The position numbers and the translations under genes are program-made. This document shows positions 51,499 to 64,000 of a stretch of 64,000 nucleotides of DNA, piece by piece; the stretch's first letter is position 1; each line of letters starts with the position of its first letter. This DNA is from Cunninghamella blakesleeana (lineage: Eukaryota > Mucoromycota > Mucoromycetes > Mucorales > Cunninghamellaceae). The DNA lies in the NCBI GenBank assembly GCA_017871115.1, contig JAFCIZ010000001.1, positions 5,883,501 through 5,947,500 on the forward strand, given 5' to 3'. The notes under the pieces are model-generated. The model did not search any database. It was not told where the DNA came from and saw only the letters and a list, made by a program, of their open reading frames with translations.

Positions 51499-53088
51499 CA
51501 TTCTATCAAAATTAATGCATAAAATATGCTTACCTGTAACAGACCATCTTCGGAGTGAATTATCAAGGGATGCACTATAAACCGTTGAACCTGAAGCACG
51601 TAAACATCCTACTTCATCAAAATGGCCTTCTATCGTACATTTTAATGATCCACTCTGTAAATAAAAAAATTAATATAATCAAATCTAGTAACAATCTTAT
51701 TTCGCTTTTATTTAAATAAAATAAAATAACAATCTTTATTAATGATTAACTTACAGCAATATCCCATACATATATATTATCATCGCTACTTCCAGTAATC
51801 ACATATGGGCCTAATAGCACCAAAGATTTGACGAAATCATTATGTTTTAATAATGTATCTACTTTACCCGTCTAAAACAAATGAATATTAAAATAAATAT
51901 AATAAGTATTACAGTATACTCTTTTATGTATATATTCATATATATTTGTTCATTATTGTTATTATTCTTACAGTTGTATTCCATCTTCGAACAGTTTTAT
52001 CAGCAGAAGCTATTTTTTTTAAAAAAAATTGATTTAATTACAAGAATCATCTATTCTTCTTTATTTATATATTATTATTATTATTGATTTATTTAATAAT
52101 ATGAGTTTCTTATATATATTTCTTACCGGACCATAATTCGTCATCGTCACTCATTCGAATACAAGTTACATTAGTATCGTGACCTGTAAGTTTCATTTCT
52201 ACTTGCTGATTAGATATATTCCATTTTAAAATTGATCGATCAGAAGAACCAGAATATAAAAACTGACCATCGTTAGATGCTGATAAAGTTTCCACAGAGC
52301 GAGTATGTTGTTTAAGGACGGCAAGACATTTATGACTATTTATATCCCATTGGCGTATATGTGCATCTGCGGATCCTGAAAATAAGGAGTTTCCTACTAC
52401 CAAAAGACACTTTACAAAATCAGAATGGCCTTCTAACGTTGCTAAACATTCACCAGTCTACATATATATACATATATAATCATCAGTTTTAATCCAGCAT
52501 TTCTATATTCCTTGTTTTGTCCTTGATATTCTTTTTTTATTCCTTTTACACACACACACACACACGCATATATATATATATATATATGTATATGTATATA
52601 TAGTATCCATATATATAAATAAAAAACGTGTCTAGAGTTACCTTTGCATCCCATTTTTTAATAGTTTTATCCCAAGAACCAGTCCATAAATACTGCCCAT
52701 CATCGGATAATGCTAAAGAAGTGACAGGTCCCTTATGTCCTTTGAAAGCTTTAGATACTTTACCAGTCTATTAACAAAGAAAAGAAAAAAAGAAAGAAAA
52801 TAGTTAGTCGTATATATAAGTTTTATATTTATTTTATTTTTAATAATATAATAGCATAAAATAATAGATCGATAAACATACTTCAATATGTATACGTTTT
52901 GCATCTGAACCTGATTCAGCTATAAAAGCATATTTTCCTTGTTGTACTATAAGTAAATCTAAAGCTTTAGATGAAAGTTTGATGGCATCACCAAGAGTAT
53001 AGTTATATTTAGCTTCCTTTTCTTTTTGTTTTTTTATTTCAGCATCTGTTTGGAAAAAATGACCAGCTTGACTACCAATATTAGCCAT
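51281..53088 (-). CDS. WD40-repeat beta-propeller protein
   Basis: About eight exons run from ATG 53088 to TAG 51281 and encode roughly 370 aa. The N-terminus (MANIGSQAGHFFQTDAEIKK) has a short charged helix. Seven WD-type blades follow, including KGHKGPVTSLALS...LWTGSWDKTIKKWD, EGHSDFVKCLLV...SGSADAHIRQWD, KQHTRSVETLSA...SGSSDRSILKWN, GHDTNVTCIRMS...SADKTVRRWN, KHNDFVKSLVLL...TGSSDDNIYVWD and EGHFDEVGCLRA...SASLDNSLRRW. The protein ends in a Lys-rich then acidic tail (EMTEEEERELLELLDEEE). Exon borders tend to fall at blade boundaries (TGK/TGE). The ortholog was not identified, so it is presumably a scaffold. It shares a 188-bp divergent promoter with SEC10. Confidence 0.87.
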
Positions 53089-53276
53089 AATTGTTATTTT
53101 TTTTAAAAGTAATAAATTTTATGTTTTAAAAAAAGTCTAAATTCTTTTATTTCAAAAAAAAAAAAAATGCGGATTTTTAATTTTTTTTTTGGCTGTATAA
53201 AAATTCAAGCACGCTTTTTTTAATTTTTTAATTTTTCCTTTCTTACTTTTAAAGATTGTTATATTTATTTTATACC
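53089..53276. promoter_or_regulatory. Divergent promoter, WD40 gene / SEC10
   Basis: These 188 bp between two start codons are the shortest intact divergent promoter here. They contain A- and T-tracts and a CT-rich leader (53235-53250) on the SEC10 side. Confidence 0.5.
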
Positions 53277-54643
53277 ATGAGTTCTTCGAATAGAATATAT
53301 GGACTCGATGCTGATATTCAAGAATTATTGACGATAGATAATTTTAAAGTAAATTGTAGTTCCATTTATTTATTCATTATTATTATTTTATATATCATGT
53401 AATAAAGTTATTAAATTAAACTCTGATAAAACGAATATATTAACGTATTTCATCTATTTATGTTTTTAATTATACAGGAAGGATTTTCTGTGAATGATTT
53501 CATCGAAGCCATTTCGTCAAAGTTAATGAAACAAATGGAGAATTCTAATGGGAAAAGTAATATGAAATAAACAATTTATTTTATTTTGAGAAGGGAAATA
53601 CGTATAAATATACATTAGATTTTATAATATATTCATTGTTATTTTTTTTAATATCTTTATACATTTGTATATAGTTGTCCTAGACCCAAAACCCTTTGTA
53701 CGTACATTTGAACAGGTGCTTCAAGAACTACAACATCTTCGTATACGAGTACAGCATCAAAGCGATGAGCTTGAATTAGCAACTCAAAAAGCGGAACAGC
53801 AGTATAAAAAAAATATAACTGAAATGCAAGATGCTTTTAAGGTACTTTTAATAATAATAATTACAATTATGATAATGATAAACTATATATGCTTGTACAT
53901 ATACATAAATCAAAAAATAAGAACAATTATGTAATAGCTAACATACTGTTATTATTATTACTATTAAAATTGTAATTATTGTTTTTAAAAAATAGGGAGT
54001 TTATAGTTCATATGATAGTTTGGAAAGTCGTATTGGTGATGTAGGAAAAACAGCAGTAAGAATTGGAGAACAATTGGAAACTTTGGATAAGCAACGTTCG
54101 CGAGCAACCGAAAGTAGAGATGTTATTGAATATTTTATGGAATTTCAAGACGGTCATTCGGAAAGACTTGATCTGTTACGCTATGAAAGCGGTGATGAGG
54201 GTCAATATAAAGTAATAGATATAATGTCAATAGAGATACGTACATATATCTATTAAAATAAAACAACTTGTATTTATGATGCATGCATTAATTTAAATTG
54301 TAGGCTGCTGTTATAGCAAGAAGATTAAATGCAGTTGCAAAAGAAGTAGATAACGATGCTAAGGTAATATAAAATAAAATAGTAATAATTATAAAAAACG
54401 AGTAAATAAATGAGTTGTTTGGTTAATGAAAAGTTTTTTTATTTACATCTTTTAAATAGGTTCGTATTGGAATTGAAAAGTTTTGTGAAAGTTTTGAAAA
54501 AGAAATGTTAGAGCAATTTGATAAAGCTTATAGAGAAGGTGATCCACGGGTGATGCAGGTAAAAAAATAATAATCGCTACACATACACGTACATATGTAA
54601 ATAAAACTATACATGTGTATATTTTGGTGTTACTCTTTTAACA

Positions 54644-54704
<61 letters not shown>

Positions 54705-57608
54705 TTAGCATTGTGCTCGTGTATTATTCGAATTTAACGGCGGATCTTCTTGTGTCCAAACCTACGTCAATCAGCATGAATTCTTTATACCAAATATGCA
54801 AACAAATGACTCCTTACAAATATCTGAAGAGTAAATATTTATTCTACCATTCTTTTTTTTAATTGACTATTCATGTATTAGTTTACTCATTTGTATATTA
54901 TTATTATTATATTTAGTCATGTAGCATTATCGAACCCATATACATCACCTCCTGAAGTTGACACCAGCATTGTCAAATTATATGATGCTATTCGGATTAC
55001 TGTACGTCGTGAAGCTGAAATCATTTCTGCAGTTTTCCCTCAACCTATAGTCGTATTGCAAGTCTTTTTACAGCGTGTTTTTGCCCAGTCTGTAAGTGGC
55101 ATGTTAATAATAATAATAGATGAAAATAATATATCTCAATATTTCTTTTTTTTTTAAAAAAAAATAGATACAAGATCAAGTTGAATTATTACTATCAAAT
55201 GCACAAAATATATCTAACTTGGCATATCTCCGTACATTAGCTTCAACACATGCAGCAACCAAACGACTTGTGGATAATCTTAAAGTATATTTAGAAAAAG
55301 AATTATCAAACGTAAATGCAAGTGATGATAATAAATTAGTCACTTCAACTTCTTCTGACGAAACTCTAGACAGATGTATGGATGATTTGTTTGTTCCTTA
55401 TACCGAAGGTAATCGCTATTTAGCTAAAGAGCGAGCATGCTTGAATGAGTTGTTTGGAAATATTATCAAAGAATTTTTAAATTTTATGGTAGGATGGAAA
55501 AAAAATTAATAATTTTTATTTTATTTTTTAAAATAAGGAGACAATCATGAAATCTAATTATATCTTAATATTTATTTATTATTTATTATCTTAGCAACAC
55601 TATAAAAAAACATCAGCAAGAAACCAATCAGTTTTAACTCGTACTTTAAATCAAATATCTTCGAGTACCTCACTATCACCTTTTAGCGAACAAGACCATG
55701 CATCACCATCCTCTACCTCTGGAAATGCTTATTTTGATCTTCCTCAGCAAAATAACTCACAAAATATGAAATCCAATTTGACCAAAATCGATGATAATGG
55801 ATTTAGTTTGTTATCAACAGATGCTATTATTCAAACCATTAGGATTCATTCTGAAGCTATATTACGATGTGTAAAATTAACAAATAATCAAGAAAGGTAC
55901 ATATAGAAATACAAATATAATAAAAAAGAGAAAGAAGATATATAAATAAAAAAAATCAAATAAATATAATCATTAACTCTAAATTTATGCTATATATTAT
56001 ATTTTTTTATAGACCTCAATCCATAAAGCAATTATATGATATTTTGATCGATTTTATTGGATCCAAATATCTTGACATTTTATTGGACGAGTAAGTAGTT
56101 TATTACTTTAATAATACTAATCTAAAATACAACTTATGCATGAACAATAGTAATTTTTTAGTTTCATTTTAAAAATAAAACTAGAATATACGATGAGTTA
56201 GGTAATAAAGGGGAGCCTGACTTAGTTTGTTTCCCTGTAATATTAACAGCTACGAATATTAGTCAAACTTTACAGCAACATTTCCAAACCGCAGTGGTAA
56301 ATAAAAATAACATAAAAATAAAGATGCAATTATAGATTCAACCTTTGCTCTTGTATATAATTATTCTCTTATAATGATCGATTGATTAAATTATATAGGT
56401 TCCTATTGTAATAAGTGCTCCATCCGTACATCGAGATAGTCTTGCTAATAAAAATAAATTCTTATCTACTTTGGAATCTAAAATAAATTATGTGATCAGT
56501 AGAAGTATTGAAGGTAACACAAATGAAGATAAAGGCAGAAAAAAGTGATATTAATAATAATAAAACCTATACTGAAGAAAAATAATATCATATACTAAAA
56601 AAAATATGCTTATTATATATCTTTTTAAAAACAAATTAGCTATCACATATTGGCTAGGTGAAATATTGGGAAGACAAAAAAAGAATGATTTTAGTCCTCG
56701 TGTTGAAGAAGTCTTAATGATGAGCAACGGAACAGCGGTAATTACTAATATATATATATATGTCTTTTATAATTATTGCAGTGAATTTATTGAGTATACA
56801 TACATATATACAATTATATATATTATAGCCATGCGTGAATAGTGTTGAATTTTTAACAAAGGTATATCGGGCCGCAACCAAATCGTTACAAGGCAAGAAT
56901 CTGGAAGCATATTTATTAAATATTGGAAATGAATTTCATACGTAAGTCTGATATATATATATACATATATATACATATATATATATATAAGCAAATAAGA
57001 GATGTACTAAATACACCACTTTTATTTAAATTTTAAATTAGTTTGCTATTAGATCATTTTAAGAAGTATACAGTAACTCCGACCGGTGGTCTCATGGTAG
57101 CAAAGTTAGTTTTAACCATCTTGAATATAAATATGCATATATAGAAATAGATGTATAAATAAATGTTAAAAACATGGATTCACGCTAAAATATAAATATT
57201 ATGATTATTTATTTTTTATTTAGGGATATTGCTAAATATCAAGAAGTGATACAAGTCTTCAAGATACCTACATTAAATGATCGGTTTGAAATGTTACGAC
57301 AATTAGGCAATATATTTGTAGTGAAACCAGAAATCCTAAGATCCATATTATCAGAAGGTTATTTAGCAAGATTAGAGCCAAATGTATTATACCCCTATTT
57401 AGTAAAACGAGAAGACTTTAAATCAGCACAACTAGAGCGTAAATTAGGTATATCAGCAAATGGCAACACATCATCAAATTCAAATAATCATCGGGAACAA
57501 AAATCAAATCAAAGAAGATCACTTTTTGTCAATGATAACAAAGCATTAAAAGAAATGATGAAGAGTTACTCCAATAATAAAGATTTTTTATCTTCCTTTA
57601 ACCTCTAG
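53277..57608 (+). CDS. SEC10: Exocyst complex component Sec10 (EXOC5)
   Basis: It is a subunit of the exocyst, which tethers secretory vesicles to the plasma membrane. About 17 exons in consistent phase encode roughly 860 aa. It starts MSSSNRIYGLDADIQELLT. The N-terminal coiled coil is QVLQELQHLRIRVQHQSDEL. Conserved Sec10 stretches include YDSLESRIGDVGKTAVRIGE, ARRLNAVAKEVDNDAKVRIG, FCESFEKEMLEQFDKAYREG, CARVLFEFNGGSSCVQTYVN, HATKRLV-like THAATKRLVDNLK and FVPYTEGNRYLAKERACLNE. The C-terminal LRQLGNIFVVKPEILRSILS and DFKSAQLERKLG are also typical. A Ser-rich insert lies at about 55630-55800. One intron is largely a perfect (AT)27 repeat ending ten bases before the acceptor. Confidence 0.95.
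54647..54700. repeat. (AT)27 microsatellite in a SEC10 intron
   Basis: These 54 bp of perfect alternating AT end about ten bases before the acceptor TTTAG|CAT. Length variation here could affect splicing. Confidence 0.9.
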
Positions 57609-58418
57609 TAGAGCATAAAAATATGAAAAAAAACTAGAATATTCGATTTTTTTTTTATTTAATCTACATATAATAAATAATATAATAATAGCAATTTTAC
57701 ATATATGGTATATTCAAATACAATTTTTAATATGAATCTAGATACTATCTTTATTTTTATATATTTCATAAACATCTTTTATTTTATTTTATTACATTTT
57801 ATTTTAAGGTTTAGTAACCACACTCCTGTAGATTTATATACGTAAATAGGTCATGTTTTTTTTAAAACACCGATAATTTTTTTTTTTAGTGGAGGTAGTA
57901 CATAGACTAAAGATCAAAACGGAAATAGCTTATATTGATAGTTAATTAAAGGGGAATTACATTTATATATATATATATGTAAATATCGTTATTAATTACC
58001 AGGGATAAATGTATTTATTAAACTTTCATTCATTTATTTACTTTAAAACATATATAATATATACTTCTTTGTATGTTATTAAAATAAAATAAAATAAAAT
58101 AAAAAGTCTGATCACCATTTTTTTTTAAAACTGAGTATTAAAGTAGAATTAAAACAAGATCGACAATTATATCATTGAAAGGAACAAAGGACAGTTTTTA
58201 AATGCCGCCTTTCTGCAAGTTCTCTTAAAAATTGATTGGTCACGGCGAGATTTTTTTATTTGATTTATTAATTTATTATTGTTGCCTTTTTTTTTTTTTT
58301 TAAAAAAAAAGTAACCCTTTCTCTTTCTTTTCTTTTTCCATTTTTTTTAATAACCAACTTCTTTCTCTTTTTCTCTCACTTTTCTCTCCTTTTTTTATAT
58401 TGTAATATCAATTTAATC
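57609..58418. promoter_or_regulatory. Spacer upstream of the CASD1-like gene
   Basis: These 810 bp contain the SEC10 3' region, (AAAAT)n repeats at about 58080-58105, a T15A9 tract (58287-58310) and a strong CT-rich leader (58310-58400) just before the ATG. Confidence 0.5.
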
Positions 58419-61318
58419 ATGGGAGCAGAATCAACCACTTCCACTCTCTTTAATAAATTCATTCATATAAGTTGTATAGTTATTATTAGTGTTTTATTAT
58501 TTAGTTCTTTAACTCATTATATAACTGGTAAATTAAATTAGATGACTCGAAAGAAATAAAACAGCCGATAATAACAATAACTAAGTTAAAAGCTAACAAC
58601 AAACAATATTTTTTTTATTTCTCTTCCTTCTTTTGTCACACTGTTTATTAATAATAGAGTCTAATGATCGCACAAGATGTCATGGTTTACTAAATGAAGG
58701 ATGGTGGCAAGGAGACAACTATACCAATTGGCAAGCACCTGGGTGTATGATCCATGAATATAAACCTGAAGAAATATCTACCTGCCTTAACCATTCAAGA
58801 ATATTATACGTTGGGGATTCTATTATGCGAGAACAATTTTATTCCATGAATCGTTTAACTCATTCCTTTGATATCAAAGGTGGTTTACATGTGGATCGTA
58901 AATATAAATCTGAAAAATATGGTATGACATATGAATTTTGGTGGGATCCATATATTAATCAAACAAGAACTATGGATTTATTAAAAGGTAAAGATCAAAC
59001 CGGGGATAAGCCTAGTTTATTAGTGATTGGAACAGGAGTATGGTATGCAAGACGTTTAGCGGAAGACGTTTATTTAGAAGAATGGAAACAAGCGGTAGAT
59101 CGTGTCTTTGAAGGTGTAGAAACAACTGATCAAATTGCTGATACCGTTCTATTATCACCTGTTGAAATTCCTCAATTTGATTTATTAAACCCTATACGAC
59201 AAAAATTAATCACTATGGATAAAATTACCGTCATGAATAATTATCTTCACCAACGTGAACTTTCTTTACAACCTAAATTACCTTTTGCAACTGTATTTGC
59301 TTGGAATTCCATTGCTGCTTCCACTGTCAATATTACAAAAGATGGATTACATTATTTACCACCTGTCACTTTACCTCAAGCTCAACTGGCTTTGAACTTT
59401 AGATGTAATCAACAACTTCCTAAACACTATCCTATCAATACTACTTGCTGTATGCATTATCCTGCTCCTTATTGGTATCAAAATATCTTTTTCATCTTCT
59501 TTTTAATTTGGGTTCCTCTTGCTTTTTATTTTATTGGTAAAAATTATATTTATATACACAAAAAATAAAAAAATAAAAAAATAAAAAAAAGAAAGTGAGG
59601 AAAAAAATATTCCCATCGATGTCACTCAAAAAAAAAAAAATAGAGAGAGAAAGAGAGTTTGAAATTTAATTTATTAATTAATTTATATATGTACCCTTTT
59701 CTTTTTTTTATATTTTTATACATATATAGATACAACAAAAGCTTGGATTCGTAGATTATGCCCATCTGACGTTAAAACCTTGACTTCACTTTTTATTTTT
59801 GGATTGGGAGTATTATATATGTATCTTTGCGATCGTACCCACTTATTCAGCAAAATGCATAAACATTACGACGATTATACTTTTACTATTCAAATGGGAA
59901 TTATCATTTTTATTGGTCTCGTTACTCTCAAAAAGAAAAAAGAAGATGTAGTAGATCAAGGATTCTTAAATCGTGGACAAACAGATGAATGGAAAGGATG
60001 GATGCAATTAATAATTTTAGTTTATCATTTCACAGGGGCATCTGGTACAGCAGGGATTTACGATGCAGTTCGTTCTTTGGTAGCTGCTTACCTTTTCCAA
60101 ACGGGGTATGGCCACTTCTTCTTCTTTTATAAGAAAAAGGATTTCGGAATGAAACGGTTCTTGAATGTAATGATTCGATTGAACTTACTGACATTTGTCT
60201 TGATGTATTTGATGAATACGGATTATCTCAGTTATTACTTTACACCATTGGTATCTTTATGGTTTATTATTATTTGGTTAACTATGTACATTGGACACTC
60301 CTATAATCAAAAAGCATGGTTTGTGTTGCTCAAGATGTTTATAGCCTGCTGTTTCTCTACGGCTTTGATCCATACACCTGGTATATTGGAAGCACTCTTT
60401 GATGTTTTATCGTTTATAGCCAATATTCACTGGAAGGCAGCAGAATGGCGATTCCGTTTAGCTTTGGATGCTTATATAGTTTATATTGGGATGCTTTTCG
60501 CTTTTGCTACCATCAAATTTAATGAACATAAGATCCACGAAAGAGCCTACTACCCACTTGTTAAATGGATCAGCGTTGGGCTTTCAGTGATTGGTATGAT
60601 GTGGTATTTCTGGTTTGAACTCTCTCAGCCCAACAAACAAACATACAATGCTAAGCACCCTTATGTCTCATGGATCCCTATCTTGAGTTTTATTGTGTTG
60701 AGAAATTGCACATTATTCCTTCGTAATATAAATTCCGGATTCTTTATGTGGATAGGTAAATGTTCTTTGGAAACATTTATTGGCCAATTCCATATGTGGT
60801 TAGCTGCAGATACCAAAGGGTTATTGATTGTGCTTCCTTCTACATGGATTCAATCCTCTCCTACTTCTCCTTATTATAACTGGGGTTGGTGGCTTAATTT
60901 TATTATTTCATCCATTGTGTTTTTATATATTTGCCATTATCTCAGTCAAACAACAGGAGCTTTAACTCAATGGCTATGTGAATGGTTTACTTATTCACCT
61001 ACAACTGAATCTTCGACAACAGCAGCAACAAGAAATAATAATAATGAACATCTTGTGCGTGAAGACGATTATCAAGCCGTACCATTATTACCAACACATT
61101 CAGAAGATAAATTAAATGATGATGATGATGTGGAAGGAAAAGGGTTAATGGATAAGGACGAAGATGATGACTTACTTAGTTTAGAAGAAGAAATGAATTC
61201 TTGGCAACAAACAAATCAACCTTTATGGAAAAGATGGGGCTCAAAGGTTTGGTACGATGCAAGATTGAAATCTGCCTTATTTGTATTATTTATGACTATC
61301 ATTAATCATTTATGTTAA
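58419..61318 (+). CDS. CAS1: CASD1/Cas1p-type glycan O-acetyltransferase
   Basis: Relatives O-acetylate glycans in the Golgi: capsular glucuronoxylomannan in Cryptococcus (Cas1p), sialic acid in animals (CASD1). Three exons (58419-58527, 58658-59536, 59730-61318) encode 858 aa. An N-terminal signal-anchor (CIVIISVLLFSSLTHYIT) leads into a lumenal SGNH/PC-esterase-like domain. That domain has the GDS nucleophile in ILYVGDSIMREQF and the DxxH pair in KDGLHYLPP (about residue 300). Conserved Cys residues occur in RTRCHGLLNEGWW, GCM and CCMHYP. After a transmembrane helix the C-terminal half is a multi-span acyltransferase-like membrane domain with the family hallmark RGQTDEWKGWMQLIILVYH and GKCSLETFIGQFHMWLA. 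The tail is acidic and cytosolic. The acceptor in this organism is unknown. Confidence 0.92.
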
Positions 61319-63681
61319 AAAAAAATATCATTTTTTTTATGTTACATTATATTGCTCTTTATTTTTTTTTTTTATTATTATTTTTATTTTATTTATTTAT
61401 TTATTATATATACATATATTTATTACTTTATTTAACAATTTTGTAAATCATACCCCCCATCCTTAATAAAAAATAATAATCCAATAGATTTCCTTTTTTA
61501 TTTATATATATATATATATATTCTTTTGTTTTTTGTTTTTTTTTTTAAAAAAAAAAAAAAGACAAAATGCATCGATCAATCCGTTCTAGAACTTGAATAA
61601 TAAAAAAAAGACATATATAAAAGTATATATTTATATATTTATAAATAGGTTTATATTATAAAGAAAAGAAAAAAAGGATCGAATATGTTTTGATAGTAAA
61701 AATAAAAGAAAAAAGAAAAAAAAAATGAACCACTTTTTGTACGACAAATAGATGTGACATCTGCCTTCATTTACAAATATCACATACGTACTTATTAATG
61801 ATATACATATGTACTATAAATACATATTAAAAAAAAAAGCACGGACATAAATAATAATTATAATAAAAATAATAATAAAAGGTTCGTTTGTATCTAGGTA
61901 TGAGAAATAATAATAATAATAAAAAAATAGATTATTCTTTTTTTTTGTTACCCGATCCTTTTTTTTTAATTTTTTATTTTTTTTTCTTGACGATTATTAT
62001 TTCTCGCCTTGGCTCATTTCTTCAATTATTAAAAAATAATAAGTGAGAAAGAAAGAACAAACATATTTACTAGACATATTAACGATATAACCGAAAAGTT
62101 GTTTTTTTTATTTATTTGACTCGTTTGTATTAAAACAACTTGCACTCATTTATTTGTTTATCTATTTATTTATTAAAAAAAAAAAAAAAAAAAAAACGAA
62201 AAAAGGAATACTTTTGAACTGGTTTCATCCTTTCTTTTTATATAAAAAAATAAAATAAATAAGAGAATCTTAATTTTTTTTTTCTTTATAAAAGGAAATT
62301 CCTTCGTGAAGATTATACCATGACGATCTAATTTTATCCTATTTATTTATTTTTATTTTTAAATAAAAAGAAGGAAAGACATTTTATTATCGATATTGTG
62401 TACCAAAAGAAAAAAAAAAAGACGCTTACGCCGCCACTTTTTTTTTTAAAGTTACCTAAAAAAAAGTAAAAAAAACCAAAACAAATATTAAAAAAAAGAT
62501 TAGAGTGGGCGTATTTATTTGTTATATAGAATAATGTATTCATTGTTTAAGAATGAGGCTAACCATCAGTTTGATTTATATAAAAGTATTTATTATTATT
62601 TTTAAGTATTTATATATATAAATATAAACAACTAACCTATCAAAAAAAAAAAAAGATTTCAAATCAAATCAAAATAATAATAAAAAAAATAAAAAATAAA
62701 CTTTCATGTGTGTTATCTTACCCTACCCTAATATGGGAAATGAAGGGAACTCTCTCTCTCTCTCTCTCTCTCTCTCACATATATATACCTTGGCGTAAAA
62801 TAAAAATAACCTTACCAACTTTGATAAATAAATATTACTTTTCAGGAGTTTTTTAATTGGGGAAGTCATTTTCAAAAAAAAAAAAAAAAGTTAATCAGTC
62901 AATCAATTATTTTATTAAGTGTCAGTACATTTTTTTTTTTCTATTATTATATTATTTAAAGAAAAAATAAGGAAATGATTATTATTATTATTTTATTACA
63001 TCTTACATATCCGATAATCATTTACCATATAAAGTTTCTTTTGTCATGGGAATCATTCAATGGGATATGACTTGTCAAAAAAAAAAAAAAAGGTTTGCTA
63101 ATGAAAGGAATTTAAGGGGGGAGTAAAAAAAAACCTTGATGTGTATGCTCAAATCCGATTTTATCCATTCATTTTTAAAAAGATTTCAGTCATTTTAATT
63201 CGGTATAACCATTCTTTACTCTTGTCCGAGATAATAATAATATAAAAGTGATACCAAATGTGTGTTTTTTTTTTTTTTATAATTGTTATTATTTTGGGAA
63301 AAATAATAATAATTTAATGCGTGTGTGAGTGTGTGTGCGTGTGTGTATGTGTACGTGTCAACATTAAAAGCCCGACCGTTTTTTTTTTTTTTACTTAAAT
63401 AATTTGACAATTTAAAAAAGACTATCTTATTTTTTATTCCTCCCCCGTGATTGAATAAAATAAAATAAAAAGTTGGCACCTTAGCAACAAAGACCGAGTT
63501 TTTGTCACCTATTGAATGTTGTACTTGAACTTAATACTAAATAAAAATAAAAGGCGTTAACCTTAAAAATAGAAATTCAAAAGATATTTAATTCTTTTTT
63601 TTTCTTTTTTTTTTTCTTTTTTATTTATTTTATCCTTTTCTTTCTTTTCAATTTATATTTCATAAATTATATATAATAAAA
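61319..63681. other. 2.4-kb non-coding stretch
   Basis: The CASD1-like 3' UTR occupies the left part. The rest is low-complexity sequence: T11A14 at about 61536-61560, a perfect (CT)n at 62750-62776, a GT-rich run at about 63321-63358, and many A/T homopolymers. A CT-rich leader at 63594-63650 precedes the microprotein ATG. No exon chain was identified. Confidence 0.5.
62750..62776. repeat. (CT)n microsatellite
   Basis: 27 bp of perfect alternating C and T lie in the long spacer before the zinc-knuckle gene. Confidence 0.9.
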
Positions 63682-63896
63682 ATGGCTGATATTCATTTAA
63701 ATACACCAGTGAACCAATCCTATGTTTCTCCTAAACCTTTAGATTTGCGAGGTGGTCAATGGTAAGAAAATATATAAAGTGTATGTGAAAAAATAATCCT
63801 GTGCTCATCCTTTTTATTATTTTATAATAAACATTTTGTAGTTCTTGGTGTGGTAAATATGGTCATAAACGTACAAGATGTCCTTTTCTCAAATAA
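63682..63896 (+). CDS. 44-residue CCHC zinc-knuckle microprotein
   Basis: Two exons, 63682-63761 and 63842-63896, are separated by an 80-nt intron with GTAAGA donor and TTTTGTAG acceptor. They give 135 nt including TAA. The product begins MADIHLNTPVNQSYVSPKPL and ends in a single zinc knuckle, CSWCGKYGHKRTRC (C27, C30, H35, C40; spacing CX2CX4HX4C), followed by PFLK. The intron splits the codon of the first zinc-binding Cys, so only spliced mRNA encodes a complete knuckle. A typical CT-rich leader precedes the ATG. Such knuckles bind single-stranded nucleic acid in gag, CNBP and splicing factors. Here there is no other domain. No larger reading frame continues downstream. Confidence 0.7.
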
Positions 63897-64000
63897 AATC
63901 AAATAAATTGAAAAAAAAAATCAACAACAGCCACAACGATTACACGTTATTTCATTCGTTTTTGCCTATTTTTTTTTTTTTTTTTTCAAAAAAAAAAAAA

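Noticed and set aside
62714..62732. Telomere-like CCCTACCCTAA
   Set aside because: Fewer than two repeat units, flanked by unique sequence and genes, so it is likely chance.

Overview
The window is nuclear DNA of a eukaryote, most probably an AT-rich early-diverging fungus (Mucoromycota, Mucorales-like). The reasons are dense short GT-AG introns (typically 50-150 nt), CT-rich tracts just upstream of start codons, Asn/Ser/Gln homopolymers in coding regions, and gene content: a GEP4-type phosphatidylglycerophosphatase, an Nrg1-type zinc-finger repressor, a Cas1p/CASD1 O-acetyltransferase and a Ty3/gypsy retroelement. No prokaryotic operons, CRISPR arrays, tRNA genes or rRNA genes were seen. The genus cannot be fixed from the sequence alone. 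Gene models below were assembled by hand from exon reading frames and splice-site phases, so small boundary errors are possible.

Layout, left to right: PH-domain protein (-), zinc-finger protein of unknown function (-), proteasome subunit Rpn3 (+), kelch-repeat protein (-), a 2.1-kb gene-free stretch, intronless GNAT acetyltransferase (-), 3-ketodihydrosphingosine reductase (-), an intact 5.6-kb Ty3/gypsy LTR retrotransposon (+), GEP4-like mitochondrial phosphatase (+), dTDP-glucose 4,6-dehydratase-like enzyme (+), Rab5 GTPase (+), ISWI chromatin remodeller (-), RBM26/27-like RNA-binding protein (+), a 2.6-kb non-coding stretch, Nrg1-like zinc-finger protein (+), Gyp1/TBC1D22 Rab-GAP (-), gamma-tubulin complex protein 2 (-), a four-span membrane protein (+), WD40 protein (-), exocyst subunit Sec10 (+), CASD1/Cas1 O-acetyltransferase (+), a 2.4-kb non-coding stretch, and a 44-residue zinc-knuckle microprotein (+).

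Most genes are single-copy housekeeping functions with no operon-like relationship. Several pairs share short divergent promoters (zinc finger/RPN3, ISWI/RBM26, WD40/SEC10, GCP2/four-span protein). Vesicle traffic is represented several times (Rab5, Gyp1-type GAP, Sec10), as are lipids (sphingolipid reductase, cardiolipin-pathway phosphatase) and glycans (dTDP-glucose dehydratase, CASD1).

The most striking points are these. The retrotransposon has two 298-bp LTRs that read as identical, one uninterrupted 1,536-codon gag-pol frame and a 4-bp target duplication, and it sits inside what was a roughly 150-bp divergent promoter between two lipid-biosynthesis genes. The GEP4-like gene downstream has one exon junction with no canonical splice sites. 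The last cysteine codon of the Rab5 prenylation motif is split by the final intron. Only three coding bases, the ATG, lie in the first exon of the ISWI gene. The 44-aa spliced zinc-knuckle microprotein lies alone at the right edge.
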